From the NCBI GenBank assembly GCA_030149115.1, contig JASBSE010000506.1, positions 1 to 9,537 on the forward strand: a DNA stretch of 9,537 nt, read 5' to 3'. Source of the stretch: Winogradskyella sp. GTDB taxonomy: Bacteria > Bacteroidota > Bacteroidia > Flavobacteriales > Flavobacteriaceae. The position numbers and the translations under genes were made by a program. The notes beneath the pieces are model-generated. The model ran no database searches and had not been told where the DNA came from. It saw nothing but the letters and a program-made list of their open reading frames with translations. Below are positions 1-7,343 of this stretch, piece after piece (the stretch's first letter is position 1; each line of letters opens with the position of its first letter).

Positions 1-219
1 GCCACAGAAGTTACCATCCATTTAACCAATCATGACGATACTATAAATATCATGGTAGAAGATAATGGTAAAGGGTTTAACCCTAATCAAGTTACCAAAA
101 CCAATAAAGGTATGGGAATTAGCAGCATTGACAAACGCGTAGAACATTTAGATGGTAATATGACCATTGAATCAGAAAAAGATAAAGGAACCACCGTAAT
201 AATCGACATACCATTATGA
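1..219 (+). CDS. Sensor histidine kinase, C-terminal fragment (NarX/LytS-like)
   Basis: Partial gene, open at the left edge; 72 codons are visible, ending at TGA 217-219. The fragment is the end of a HATPase_c ATP-binding domain: the G1 box reads DNGKGF (DxGxG) at residues 21-26 of the fragment and the G2 box GMGISSIDKRVEHL follows, then the usual end (ESEKDKGTTVIIDIPL). The G2 form GxGxxxIxxRV is typical of HisKA_3 kinases of the NarX/DegS/LiaS group, which pair with LuxR-type regulators. The dimerisation/phosphoacceptor helix and any sensor domain lie outside the window. The stop overlaps the start of the response regulator (ATGA), so the two are translationally coupled and almost certainly form a two-component pair. 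The signal sensed cannot be inferred. Confidence 0.9.
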   Translation, partial: ATEVTIHLTNHDDTINIMVEDNGKGFNPNQVTKTNKGMGISSIDKRVEHLDGNMTIESEKDKGTTVIIDIPL

Positions 220-836
220 TACGACTAGCAATTGCAGAAGACCATCAATCATTGATTGACGGTATAAAACTTCTTTTAGAATACGAAGATGACATAGAAA
301 TTATTGGTACAGCTAATGATGGTGAAGAGTTATTACATCTCGTAAGACTAAAGCAACCCAATGTTGTTATAACAGACATAAGAATGCCCAAAGTTGACGG
401 TATTTCTGCAACAAAGCAAATTAAAGAAGAGTTTCCACACAGCAAAGTATTAGGCTTCACCATGTTTGATCAACAAGATGCAATTAAACAAATGCTAGAT
501 GCTGGCGCTTCAGGCTATCTACTTAAGAATTCACCTTTAGAAGAAGTGCTTAAAGCAGTGCGTTCCGTCTATAATGGAGATACCTACTTTGATGCTAATA
601 TTAAAGTGCAAGATGATAACAACACCAACAAAAAAGCAAAAGGCAAGCTCACAAAACGTCAAATAGAAATTTTAGCGCTCGTTGGACAAGGGAAAACCTC
701 TAGAGAAATTGCAGACGAATTATTTATTGGCGTACATACTGTTGACACTCACCGAAAGAATATGATTCGCATATTAGGTCTACATGGGAAAGGGGAACTA
801 ATGCGCTATGCCTTAGAAAAAAAATATAAATTCTGA
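216..836 (+). CDS. NarL/FixJ-family response regulator (REC + LuxR HTH)
   Basis: 206 residues, the usual length of the family. The receiver domain spans about residues 2-120: acidic pair E8/D9, phosphoacceptor D54 in VITDIRMPKVDG, the conserved hydroxyl residue T82 and the invariant lysine K104 in YLLKNS. A linker rich in D, N and K (about 131-144) leads to a LuxR-type helix-turn-helix at about 145-203 (LTKRQIEILALVGQGKTSRE, then IADELFIGVHTVDTHRKN). It is expected to be phosphorylated by the kinase encoded just upstream, with which it shares an ATGA overlap, and to bind DNA as a dimer. All residues needed for phosphotransfer are present, so it should be functional. Targets are unknown; the secreted-protein gene 86 bp downstream is a candidate by position only. 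A terminator hairpin lies immediately after it. Confidence 0.95.
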   Translation: MIRLAIAEDHQSLIDGIKLLLEYEDDIEIIGTANDGEELLHLVRLKQPNVVITDIRMPKVDGISATKQIKEEFPHSKVLGFTMFDQQDAIKQMLDAGASGYLLKNSPLEEVLKAVRSVYNGDTYFDANIKVQDDNNTNKKAKGKLTKRQIEILALVGQGKTSREIADELFIGVHTVDTHRKNMIRILGLHGKGELMRYALEKKYKF

Positions 837-843
837 TATAAAT

Positions 844-873
844 AAAAAAATACCCAATAAAGGGTATTTCTTT
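844..873 (+). terminator. Intrinsic terminator after the two-component operon
   Basis: A perfect 8-bp stem AAATACCC / GGGTATTT (848-855 with 862-869), loop AATAAA, is extended after one mismatch by three A-T pairs. The T-rich 3' side (TATTTCTTT) fits a rho-independent terminator for the upstream kinase-regulator operon. It begins 11 bp after the regulator stop codon and separates that operon from the secreted-protein gene. Confidence 0.75.
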
Positions 874-921
874 GCTAATCAATGTTTTGTAGGTTTACAC
901 TGACTATTAATTCTTGTAACT

Positions 922-3543
922 ATGAAACGATTACTACTATTTTTAATTTCTTTATCACTATCTAATTTTGGAATATCTCAAAGCACAGATAATTTTACCG
1001 CAAATGACCTTTGTTATAATACCTCAACAAGTTGTTTTAATATCGAAAATTCCTATCAGATTGTAATGCCTTATGATGGCAAAATTGTATTTACAGGTAC
1101 AGTTAACGGTACTACATCAAGCCCAACTCCTTTAACATTTTCAATTTATGCAAGTATCAATTACACCAATTTTGAAGGTAATAATGCAGGTCAGACCGTA
1201 GGTGTGGTTCAAAATGAAACTGGTCCACTTATAGAGATGGAAACCAATGGGCTACAAGCAGGGACAATTGTAGATGTAAGTATTGGATTTAGTATCAGCA
1301 GCGCATATGCTTCAAGTGGTGGATACAATATAGATTATTATGTTATACCTCTTACATACAACAATGACCCAGAACCTAATGATGATTACACACAAGCTAT
1401 AAATACGACTGAAAATACATTTTATGAAGGTCACGGTTATTTTATTCCTGATGATATAAACAATATCAATGAAAATGAAGATTGGTACAAATTGACCGTT
1501 CCTGTCAATGGTACTTTAAACGTTACCATAAATCACGATACTGTGATTGACGGATATTTTTCCACAAGCCTTCAAATGTTTAGGCAAAATAATGATGATA
1601 CAGTTACAACAGGTATTGGGTATGAGAACAGCAATACAAATGGTTTGCTAATAGCCTCAGCTTACTGTTTAAAAGAAGGAGATGTTATTTTCTTGAGGAT
1701 TAATGGAAACTATAATAGTTATCAAATGTATTGGAATATGCAAGAACCTCTTGGATACATTGATAACGAACCAAATGACTTAGACTCACAAGCATTAACT
1801 ATAAATTTAAATGAAACCAAGTATGGAAATATTGGTTACGGTATTACTCCAGATTCTAATGGATATGCTTTAGACGATGATTCTGATTGGTATAAATTTG
1901 ATGTTATAGAGTCTGGTGATGCTACCATAACTCTAAATGCTTCACAAAATTTTGTCTATATCACAGAAGCATTTTATGAGGAAGAAAATGGTGTATTAAC
2001 TCCTATTTACTTTGAAAACAGTGGATCGAACGACCCTATATACAATTTTAATTGTATCGTAGAAGGTACTTACTATGTTATGGTGAAGGATTACACCACA
2101 TCACCACTAGGGATTCCTGGTTATGGGAGTTGCCAAGATTGTTGTAGCACCTATTCAATTTCGTACACATTTTCAAATCCTACCAACTACAGCAGTGATG
2201 AAATAGAACCTAACAATGATTTTAGTACAGCTGAGTATTTACCGTTTAACACAAACTTTAATGGACAAATTGGTTATAGAATATCTGATGCAGTAGATTA
2301 TGATGACAATTATTTAATACAACCAATATATAATGGTGCTTTAGAGATCAGCTTTAGCGAACCCTTTACAGGTACAGTTTATTTCTATTATTACGAAGGT
2401 ATCCCAATTTCCGTTGGCAATATTAACACCAACTATGATGGAGAAGTTACATCTATAAGTATTCCTTGCGCTGCTGAAGGCGAAACATATTATCTTTCGC
2501 TTTATTCAACATCTTGTACGTCATACCAATTGTATGCAACAAATACTTATTCGGGTGAAAATGGAGAATTGGAACCTAACAACACAACTAATGACTCTCA
2601 AACTCTAGATGAGTACGACAATGTATTTGGACAAGTAGGTTATGGAAACGGTTCTAGTCTTGATAATTACGATTATTATGATATTCCTATTTCAAACTCA
2701 GCACCTATTGAGTTTTATTTTGACCTATATGGTGATTCTACAGTAGAATTGAGAAACGATTATTCTATGCTTACGAGTATTACTCAAGATCAAAACTCTG
2801 GGTCAATTACATCAATCACTTATAACAATATTGAATCTAGCTCAAACTATTTCTTAAGAATAACTGGCAATAGTTGTACAGATTATGATTTGTACGGATG
2901 GAATCAAAATTTTACAGCTGAAAATGATACAGAACCAAACAATTCACAATTAGAGACCACAGCTATCAATTTTAATCAAGATTATGAAGGACGACTAAGC
3001 TACTATAGCTCTGGCAGTGATACTGAGGATTATTATAGTTTCACACTTTCGCAAAATGATGATGTAGAATTTCAATTAAATGCTTTTGAAGGATTAAATA
3101 ATAATGCATCATTAACTGTATATGATGCTGTAAATAGCAACCAAGTTTTTCAACTTATTCATGATGGCACTAATTCTTCAAGAACAAATAATACAGTTAA
3201 CCTTAATACAGGTAACTACTATTTCATTATCACAGGAACTGACCAAACCGGATCGTACAGTTTTAGAGTTACCCCTCAAAACACATTAAGTGTAAATAAT
3301 TTTATTGACATTACTGCATCCATTTATCCTAATCCAGCAAGAGACGAAATCAAAATAAGCCTTAACAATTATCATGAAGATATAAGTGCTTCTATAGTAG
3401 ATATAACAGGTAAGTCGGTAAACACTTTTGATATAAATTCAAGTGAAACGCAACTCAATATCACTTCTCTAGAAAGAGGCCTATATTTTATTGTATTAAA
3501 AACTGATACCTCGACAATTACTAAACGCTTCATAAAACATTAG
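922..3543 (+). CDS. Secreted T9SS-sorted protein with five PPC-like (EPN) modules
   Basis: 873 residues. An N-terminal signal peptide (MKR, then a hydrophobic stretch, about residues 1-19; likely cut after GIS before Q20) sends it to the periplasm. The C-terminal ~75 residues are a type A T9SS sorting domain: IYPNPARDEIKI near 801, VDITGK near 826, GLYFIVLKT near 853 and a basic end KRFIKH. It should therefore be carried across the outer membrane and released or attached to the cell surface. Between lie an N-terminal beta-rich region (about 20-145) and five repeated modules, each opening with an EPN motif (residues 151, 283, 429, 551, 671; spacing 120-146). Each then has a G-x-x-G-Y-like segment, a D-W/Y-Y strand and a tyrosine-rich end (YYFIITG type). 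This resembles PPC (pre-peptidase C-terminal) domains, which usually accompany secreted proteases, but no catalytic domain is visible. Ten cysteines lie in residues 31-652, including CQDCC at 404-408. The role may be adhesion or matrix binding; the substrate is unknown. Confidence 0.85.
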   Translation: MKRLLLFLISLSLSNFGISQSTDNFTANDLCYNTSTSCFNIENSYQIVMPYDGKIVFTGTVNGTTSSPTPLTFSIYASINYTNFEGNNAGQTVGVVQNETGPLIEMETNGLQAGTIVDVSIGFSISSAYASSGGYNIDYYVIPLTYNNDPEPNDDYTQAINTTENTFYEGHGYFIPDDINNINENEDWYKLTVPVNGTLNVTINHDTVIDGYFSTSLQMFRQNNDDTVTTGIGYENSNTNGLLIASAYCLKEGDVIFLRINGNYNSYQMYWNMQEPLGYIDNEPNDLDSQALTINLNETKYGNIGYGITPDSNGYALDDDSDWYKFDVIESGDATITLNASQNFVYITEAFYEEENGVLTPIYFENSGSNDPIYNFNCIVEGTYYVMVKDYTTSPLGIPGYGSCQDCCSTYSISYTFSNPTNYSSDEIEPNNDFSTAEYLPFNTNFNGQIGYRISDAVDYDDNYLIQPIYNGALEISFSEPFTGTVYFYYYEGIPISVGNINTNYDGEVTSISIPCAAEGETYYLSLYSTSCTSYQLYATNTYSGENGELEPNNTTNDSQTLDEYDNVFGQVGYGNGSSLDNYDYYDIPISNSAPIEFYFDLYGDSTVELRNDYSMLTSITQDQNSGSITSITYNNIESSSNYFLRITGNSCTDYDLYGWNQNFTAENDTEPNNSQLETTAINFNQDYEGRLSYYSSGSDTEDYYSFTLSQNDDVEFQLNAFEGLNNNASLTVYDAVNSNQVFQLIHDGTNSSRTNNTVNLNTGNYYFIITGTDQTGSYSFRVTPQNTLSVNNFIDITASIYPNPARDEIKISLNNYHEDISASIVDITGKSVNTFDINSSETQLNITSLERGLYFIVLKTDTSTITKRFIKH

Positions 3544-3609
3544 TTAGTTGTTAATGTAGGATAGTTAGGTTGCTATAAATTTTAGGGAAAATATTAGCCA
3601 GCTATCACC

Positions 3610-3637
3610 AAAAAATCCCCATTAAAGGGGATTTTTT
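3610..3637 (+). terminator. Intrinsic terminator after the secreted-protein gene
   Basis: A perfect 11-bp inverted repeat AAAAAATCCCC / GGGGATTTTTT (3610-3620 with 3627-3637) has a 6-nt loop ATTAAA and a run of seven Ts on its 3' side. It lies 66 bp past the stop of the secreted-protein gene and only 14 bp before the first possible start of the orphan LuxR gene. The two are thus probably separate transcription units, unless that gene depends on readthrough. The A-rich 5' arm means it could also act on the minus strand. Confidence 0.85.
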
Positions 3638-3651
3638 TATATCCTTTATAC

Positions 3652-4077
3652 ATGTACATTTATAATATGTACTATCCATCTAAAACTGCAAAAAATCAGC
3701 TTTTAAAACTCATTTCAAGTATTGAAAATGAAGGGAAAATGCTGACCACAAATGAATTAATTATCGTATTAGAAAACATGAAATGCATCTGTAAAAGCAC
3801 TGAGATTGTTTCTGCACTCACTAACTCTATAAAACTAAAGTCTAACAATAATTCACATAACAGAAGCAACCTTACGAATCGCGAAAAACAAGTGGTTTTA
3901 CTTATTGGTCAAGGTCTACCAAATAAAGACATTGCCAATGAACTTAATCTCAGCAAATCAACCATAGAAACTCACCGTAAAAACATTAGAAAAAAACTAA
4001 AAATAAAAGGAAAAGACAGCCTTATGGTTTTTGCTATAATCTATAAACTTCAACACTCAGACCCTTCTGAATCTTAA
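3652..4077 (+). CDS. Orphan LuxR-type HTH transcriptional regulator without receiver domain
   Basis: 141 residues. The C-terminal half (about 74-132) is a clear GerE/LuxR helix-turn-helix: LTNREKQVVLLIGQG, then NKDIANELNLSKSTIETHRK, then KGKDSLM. By hand alignment about 24 of 59 positions match the HTH of the response regulator at 216-836. The first ~70 residues are predicted helical and carry neither receiver-domain acidic residues nor any ligand-binding domain I recognise, so activity is probably set by expression level or an unknown partner. Start choice is uncertain: ATG 3652 is only 14 bp after a terminator hairpin, and ATG 3667 (residue 6) is an equally good alternative; no Shine-Dalgarno is seen at either. 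No TAnnTTTG box was found just upstream. It could regulate the neighbouring secreted protein, by position only. Confidence 0.85.
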   Translation: MYIYNMYYPSKTAKNQLLKLISSIENEGKMLTTNELIIVLENMKCICKSTEIVSALTNSIKLKSNNNSHNRSNLTNREKQVVLLIGQGLPNKDIANELNLSKSTIETHRKNIRKKLKIKGKDSLMVFAIIYKLQHSDPSES

Positions 4078-4089
4078 AAAATAAAAACT

Positions 4090-4170
4090 ATGATTATTCT
4101 ATTTATCCTATTAAGTATTAATGCGTTTCTTTTAAAATTTAGCACCAATAAAAAAAAGCAGCCTAAATAG
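4090..4170 (+). CDS. Possible 26-residue hydrophobic micro-ORF
   Basis: An ATG 12 bp after the stop of the orphan LuxR gene opens a 26-codon frame. It has a hydrophobic segment (IILFILLSINAFLLKF, one membrane helix in length) followed by a basic tail (STNKKKQPK). This layout matches small single-span membrane peptides. However, its last codons and stop lie inside the terminator stem at 4154-4179, and in AT-rich DNA short Leu/Ile/Phe-rich frames arise by chance. There is no Shine-Dalgarno sequence, which is normal for Bacteroidota and so not informative. Treat as a candidate only. Confidence 0.25.
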   Translation: MIILFILLSINAFLLKFSTNKKKQPK

Positions 4171-4179
4171 GCTGCTTTT
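4154..4179. terminator. Bidirectional terminator between convergent genes
   Basis: A perfect 10-bp stem AAAAGCAGCC / GGCTGCTTTT (4154-4163 with 4170-4179) has a loop TAAATA. An A-run before it (T-run on the minus strand) and four Ts on the 3' side allow termination in both directions. It sits between the LuxR gene (plus, ending 4077) and the M49 peptidase gene (minus, ending 4203) and can serve both. Confidence 0.85.
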
Positions 4180-4202
4180 AAAATCTTAATACAAACGTAT
4201 AT

Positions 4203-6242
4203 TTAGTTTACTTCTGGTAAAAAGTTATACGTTTTGCTATACTCTAACATTTGCTCTGGGAATCCTGCTGGCTGCGTTACTTTTATGGCAGTAATTTCAC
4301 CATTTTCATCCATCTCTGGCACTAAAATAGGATTCACAAAACCACTATAAGGTGGATCTGGATAAGCCTCATTACGCTTTAAAACTTCTGCGTGAATAGC
4401 TTGATCTACCTTAACTCCATAACCTTCTACTAAAGCTTCAACGGCAGCATAATCTCCTTCAGATTTAATACGCTGTGTTTCTCTTAATAACTGACCAAAT
4501 AGTTCATGTAACTTATCGTAATCATTAATATTGAAATATGTTTTTCCATCTCTGGTAACCTTTTCAATAACGTTGTCTGCTTTTCCTTTTTCAAAAACCC
4601 AAGCAGAAACCCACTGACGGTTTCTCATATGCGCTTCCTCTACATCGTCACCTAAATTCAAACGGATTAATTGTGTCATTAAACCATTTCTGATATAACC
4701 ATCGTAAGCTGCTTTTCCTACAGATTTCCAATCGTCAACTAATCCTAAATCTTGAAGTTTAGAATCGTACAAATAGTATAAACCTACTAAATCCGCACGC
4801 CCTTCTTCTAAAGTAGATGCATAGTTCTTTAAAGTCTCTTTGGTCTCTCCTACTCCTGGATTTAACTGACCAGATGCATGACCAATAACTTCGTGCAATG
4901 CAGTATGAAGCTTGTCTGCTAATTGTCCATACTTTTCTTCAAGTTGTAACTCTTCTTCATCATGTACAAACTCCTTTAAACGACCTGAACCTTTTGATTT
5001 TGCATAAGCTTCAATAATGTTACCAAGAGATACAGACTTACTTCCAACTTCTTTTCTAATCCAGTTGGCATTTGGTAAGTTAACACCAATTGGAGTACTT
5101 GGCGATGCATCACCTGCTTCGCCTGCAACTGTTACTACTTTGTACGTAACACCTACTACATTATCTTTTTTATGCTCATCCATTAAAGGAGAATTATCTT
5201 CAAACCACTGTGCATTATCTGATAATACTTTCATTCTTTTAGACATTTCAAAATCGTTGATCTGTACAATTGTCTCATAAGAACCTCTATATCCTAACGG
5301 ATCGTTGTACACTTCAATAAAACTATTGATGTAGTCTACATTACCTTCAGTAGCTGCTGTCCAAGCAACATTGTAATCATCCCAGGTTTGTAAATCTCCA
5401 GTTTTGTAATATTCGATTAACAGTCCTAAAGCGTCACCTTGTGCTTTATTTTCAGCAACACCTTGTGCTTTTTCTAACCACTTAACGATTTCATCTATTG
5501 CAGAACCGTAAAGTCCTCCAGATTTATATACACGTTCTTTTAAAACACCATCTTCTTTTACTAACTGTGAATTTAGTCCATAAGACAAAGGTTGATCTGG
5601 ATTTGGTGATTTTTTAGCTGCATAGAATTTCTCTACATCTGCATTAGTAACATTTGGTCCGTAAAAATTTACAGCAGATAAAGCAACATTGTCCACACCT
5701 TTAGCTTGGTTAACTTTCTTAGAATCTTTATCATTAAAGATGACATCAAAAGCAACACCGTCTAATTTTGTGCTTGTTACTTTTAATAATTCATTTAAGT
5801 AATCTTTAGAAAACTCTGGCTTTAACTTGTCATTAGAGTAGTGATGATGTATTCCATTACTAAACCAAACACGCTTTAAATATACTTCAAAAGCCTTCCA
5901 ATCATCCGAAGTTTTATCTCCAGAATAGTTAGCATAAACATTCTCTAAAGCTTTACGAATTTTAAGGTTGTGTCTGTAGTTTTGATCCCACATAATATCA
6001 CGACCAGCCAAACCAGCTTGGGTTAAATAGTATACTAATTTCTGTTCTTTTAAGCTTAAATTATCCCATCCTGGAATTTGGTAACGTAAGATTTTAATGT
6101 CAGCAAATTGCTCTACATTAAAATCAAATTCTTCTGCTACTTTTTCTGTAGTATCGTCCTTTACAGGCGCTTTGCTCTCATTTTTACAAGACCATGCAAA
6201 AACCGCTATAAGGCAAATTGCAAATATTGATTTTAAGTTCAT
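4203..6242 (-). CDS. M49 family (dipeptidyl-peptidase III-like) zinc metallopeptidase, lipoprotein
   Basis: 679 residues from the ATG at 6242-6240. The zinc motif HEVIGH (HExxGH, residues 450-455) and the second motif EEGRAD (479-484) are the signature of peptidase family M49. The two His of the first motif and the Glu of the second bind zinc, and the Glu of HE is catalytic. M49 enzymes usually release dipeptides from the N-terminus of oligopeptides; the length fits Bacteroidetes DPP III proteins. This one starts MNLKSIFAICLIAVFAWSC with a lipobox ending at C19, so it should be a lipid-anchored periplasmic or outer-membrane enzyme rather than cytosolic. An in-frame ATG 51 bp further upstream (6293) would add 17 residues and bury the signal peptide. 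I reject it because a -7 promoter box lies between the two starts. The gene is monocistronic and convergent with the orphan LuxR gene. Likely role: turnover of imported or envelope peptides (inferred). Confidence 0.92.
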   Translation of the reverse strand: MNLKSIFAICLIAVFAWSCKNESKAPVKDDTTEKVAEEFDFNVEQFADIKILRYQIPGWDNLSLKEQKLVYYLTQAGLAGRDIMWDQNYRHNLKIRKALENVYANYSGDKTSDDWKAFEVYLKRVWFSNGIHHHYSNDKLKPEFSKDYLNELLKVTSTKLDGVAFDVIFNDKDSKKVNQAKGVDNVALSAVNFYGPNVTNADVEKFYAAKKSPNPDQPLSYGLNSQLVKEDGVLKERVYKSGGLYGSAIDEIVKWLEKAQGVAENKAQGDALGLLIEYYKTGDLQTWDDYNVAWTAATEGNVDYINSFIEVYNDPLGYRGSYETIVQINDFEMSKRMKVLSDNAQWFEDNSPLMDEHKKDNVVGVTYKVVTVAGEAGDASPSTPIGVNLPNANWIRKEVGSKSVSLGNIIEAYAKSKGSGRLKEFVHDEEELQLEEKYGQLADKLHTALHEVIGHASGQLNPGVGETKETLKNYASTLEEGRADLVGLYYLYDSKLQDLGLVDDWKSVGKAAYDGYIRNGLMTQLIRLNLGDDVEEAHMRNRQWVSAWVFEKGKADNVIEKVTRDGKTYFNINDYDKLHELFGQLLRETQRIKSEGDYAAVEALVEGYGVKVDQAIHAEVLKRNEAYPDPPYSGFVNPILVPEMDENGEITAIKVTQPAGFPEQMLEYSKTYNFLPEVN

Positions 6243-6270
6243 ATTATAAGTTAGTTTTTTTGAATTCTCA

Positions 6271-6278
6271 CAAATGTA
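6271..6278 (-). promoter_or_regulatory. Putative -7 box for the M49 peptidase gene
   Basis: On the minus strand this reads TACATTTG, an exact match to the Bacteroidota -7 consensus TAnnTTTG. Transcription would begin near 6265, giving a leader of about 20-25 nt before the ATG at 6242. No clear -33 TTG box at the right distance was found, so this rests on the -7 element and its position. Confidence 0.5.
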
Positions 6279-6298
6279 ACACATATAAGACAAATTAC

Positions 6299-6306
6299 TA
6301 TCTTTG
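6299..6306 (+). promoter_or_regulatory. Putative -7 box for the SRPBCC-crcB operon
   Basis: TATCTTTG matches TAnnTTTG exactly and lies 23 bp before the ATG at 6330. The predicted leader is short, about 15-20 nt, and leaves no room for a fluoride riboswitch. It is back to back with the minus-strand box at 6271-6278. No convincing -33 element was seen. Confidence 0.5.
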
Positions 6307-6329
6307 GATAACTACTAAATCATACTAAA

Positions 6330-7343
6330 ATGAAGGCTCTTAAATATATTCTTCTGTTGCTGCTAATCCTTATTATTGGATTTTCAATTTACATTGCGGT
6401 ACAGCCAAATTCTTTTGAAGTTACACGAACCCGAAACATAAAAGCACCTAAAGAAGTACTATATAATAAAATTATAGATTTTGAAACTTGGAAAGACTGG
6501 TCTTCTTGGATTGAAGCGGATCCTGAAATGAAACTAACCTTTCCTGAGAAACATGAAGGTGTTGGCGGCTCATATTCGTGGGAAGATAAAGATGGTGTTG
6601 GCACTATGACAACTGTTGCCGCTAATCCTCACAACTCTATTACTCAAGAAATGCAGATTGCGGAATTTCCTAAATCTGATGTATCATGGAAGCTGGAACC
6701 TAAAGAAGATGGTTCTACAGATGTAACCTGGTCTATCTCTGGAAAAAATTTACCCTTTGGTTTTAAACTTGTTTCCACTCTTATGGGAGGTATGGAAAAA
6801 CTAATTGGTCCTAATTACGAACGTAGTTTAGAAAAATTAGATAGCATTACACAAGAAGATATGAAGCGTTTTGAAGTCACAATAAATGGCATAACTGAAT
6901 ATGGTGGTGGCTATTATCTATACAAAACGACTAATGCCAATTCTCAGAACATTAGTGCTAAAATGGGCGAAAATTTTGGTGCAATAATGATGTTTATGGG
7001 TAAAAATGGTATAAAACAATCTGGAATGCCACTAACAGTTTACAATGACATGAGCTCTGCTGATGTTATAATGAGTAATGGAATTCCTGTAAATGAAAAA
7101 ATAACATTACCTGAAGGCTCTGATGTTTCTATTAATTTCATTCCAAATATTAAGGTTTTAACAACTACTCTTAAAGGCAACTACACCAATTTACCTAAGG
7201 CCTGGGAAGCCACTATGAAGCATTTAGCAGAAAACAATTTAGAACAATCTGAAGAAAAGCCTTTTGAAATCTACACCACTGACCCAGGAAATTATCCTAA
7301 TCCTGCAGATTGGGTTACCGAAATCTACATACCTATAAAATAG
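6330..7343 (+). CDS. Membrane-anchored SRPBCC + GyrI-like effector-binding domain protein
   Basis: 337 residues. One N-terminal membrane segment (about 5-24, KYILLLLLILIIGFSIYIAV) is followed by an SRPBCC/polyketide-cyclase-like domain (about 30-175). Its typical pieces are RTRNIKAPKEVLYNKIIDFETWKDW, split here by fold rather than exact boundary, then a glycine-rich turn (GVGGSYSW, near 77-84) and an amphipathic end. A second domain (about 180-337) looks like a GyrI-like/AraC effector-binding domain, with GNYTNLPKAWE near 283-293 and the closing ADWVTEIYIPIK. Both domains form hydrophobic pockets that bind small molecules in their families; no catalytic residues can be named and the ligand is unknown. 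The protein is expected on the outer face of the inner membrane. It is first in an operon with crcB: its TAG at 7341-7343 is directly followed by the crcB ATG. Confidence 0.85.
   Translation: MKALKYILLLLLILIIGFSIYIAVQPNSFEVTRTRNIKAPKEVLYNKIIDFETWKDWSSWIEADPEMKLTFPEKHEGVGGSYSWEDKDGVGTMTTVAANPHNSITQEMQIAEFPKSDVSWKLEPKEDGSTDVTWSISGKNLPFGFKLVSTLMGGMEKLIGPNYERSLEKLDSITQEDMKRFEVTINGITEYGGGYYLYKTTNANSQNISAKMGENFGAIMMFMGKNGIKQSGMPLTVYNDMSSADVIMSNGIPVNEKITLPEGSDVSINFIPNIKVLTTTLKGNYTNLPKAWEATMKHLAENNLEQSEEKPFEIYTTDPGNYPNPADWVTEIYIPIK

Noticed and set aside
245..463. 72-codon minus-strand frame inside the response regulator
   Set aside because: It lies entirely within the conserved receiver domain coding region on the opposite strand.
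871..921. Promoter for the secreted-protein gene
   Set aside because: ATGTTTTG near 882-890 resembles TAnnTTTG but lacks its first two bases, and no -33 element was found; too weak to list.
922..3543. Annotation as a secreted protease because of the PPC-like modules
   Set aside because: No catalytic motif (subtilisin triad, HExxH and similar) is visible anywhere between the signal peptide and the sorting domain.
5017..5280. 87-codon plus-strand frame inside the M49 gene
   Set aside because: It is antisense to conserved M49 coding sequence and has no family features or promoter; it is a shadow frame.
6243..6293. N-terminal extension of the M49 peptidase starting at ATG 6293
   Set aside because: It would place 17 extra residues before an obvious lipoprotein signal and start upstream of the -7 box TACATTTG at 6271-6278. 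The ATG at 6242 gives a standard lipoprotein.
6389..6604. 71-codon minus-strand frame inside the SRPBCC gene
   Set aside because: It is antisense to the SRPBCC domain, with no promoter or recognisable domain.
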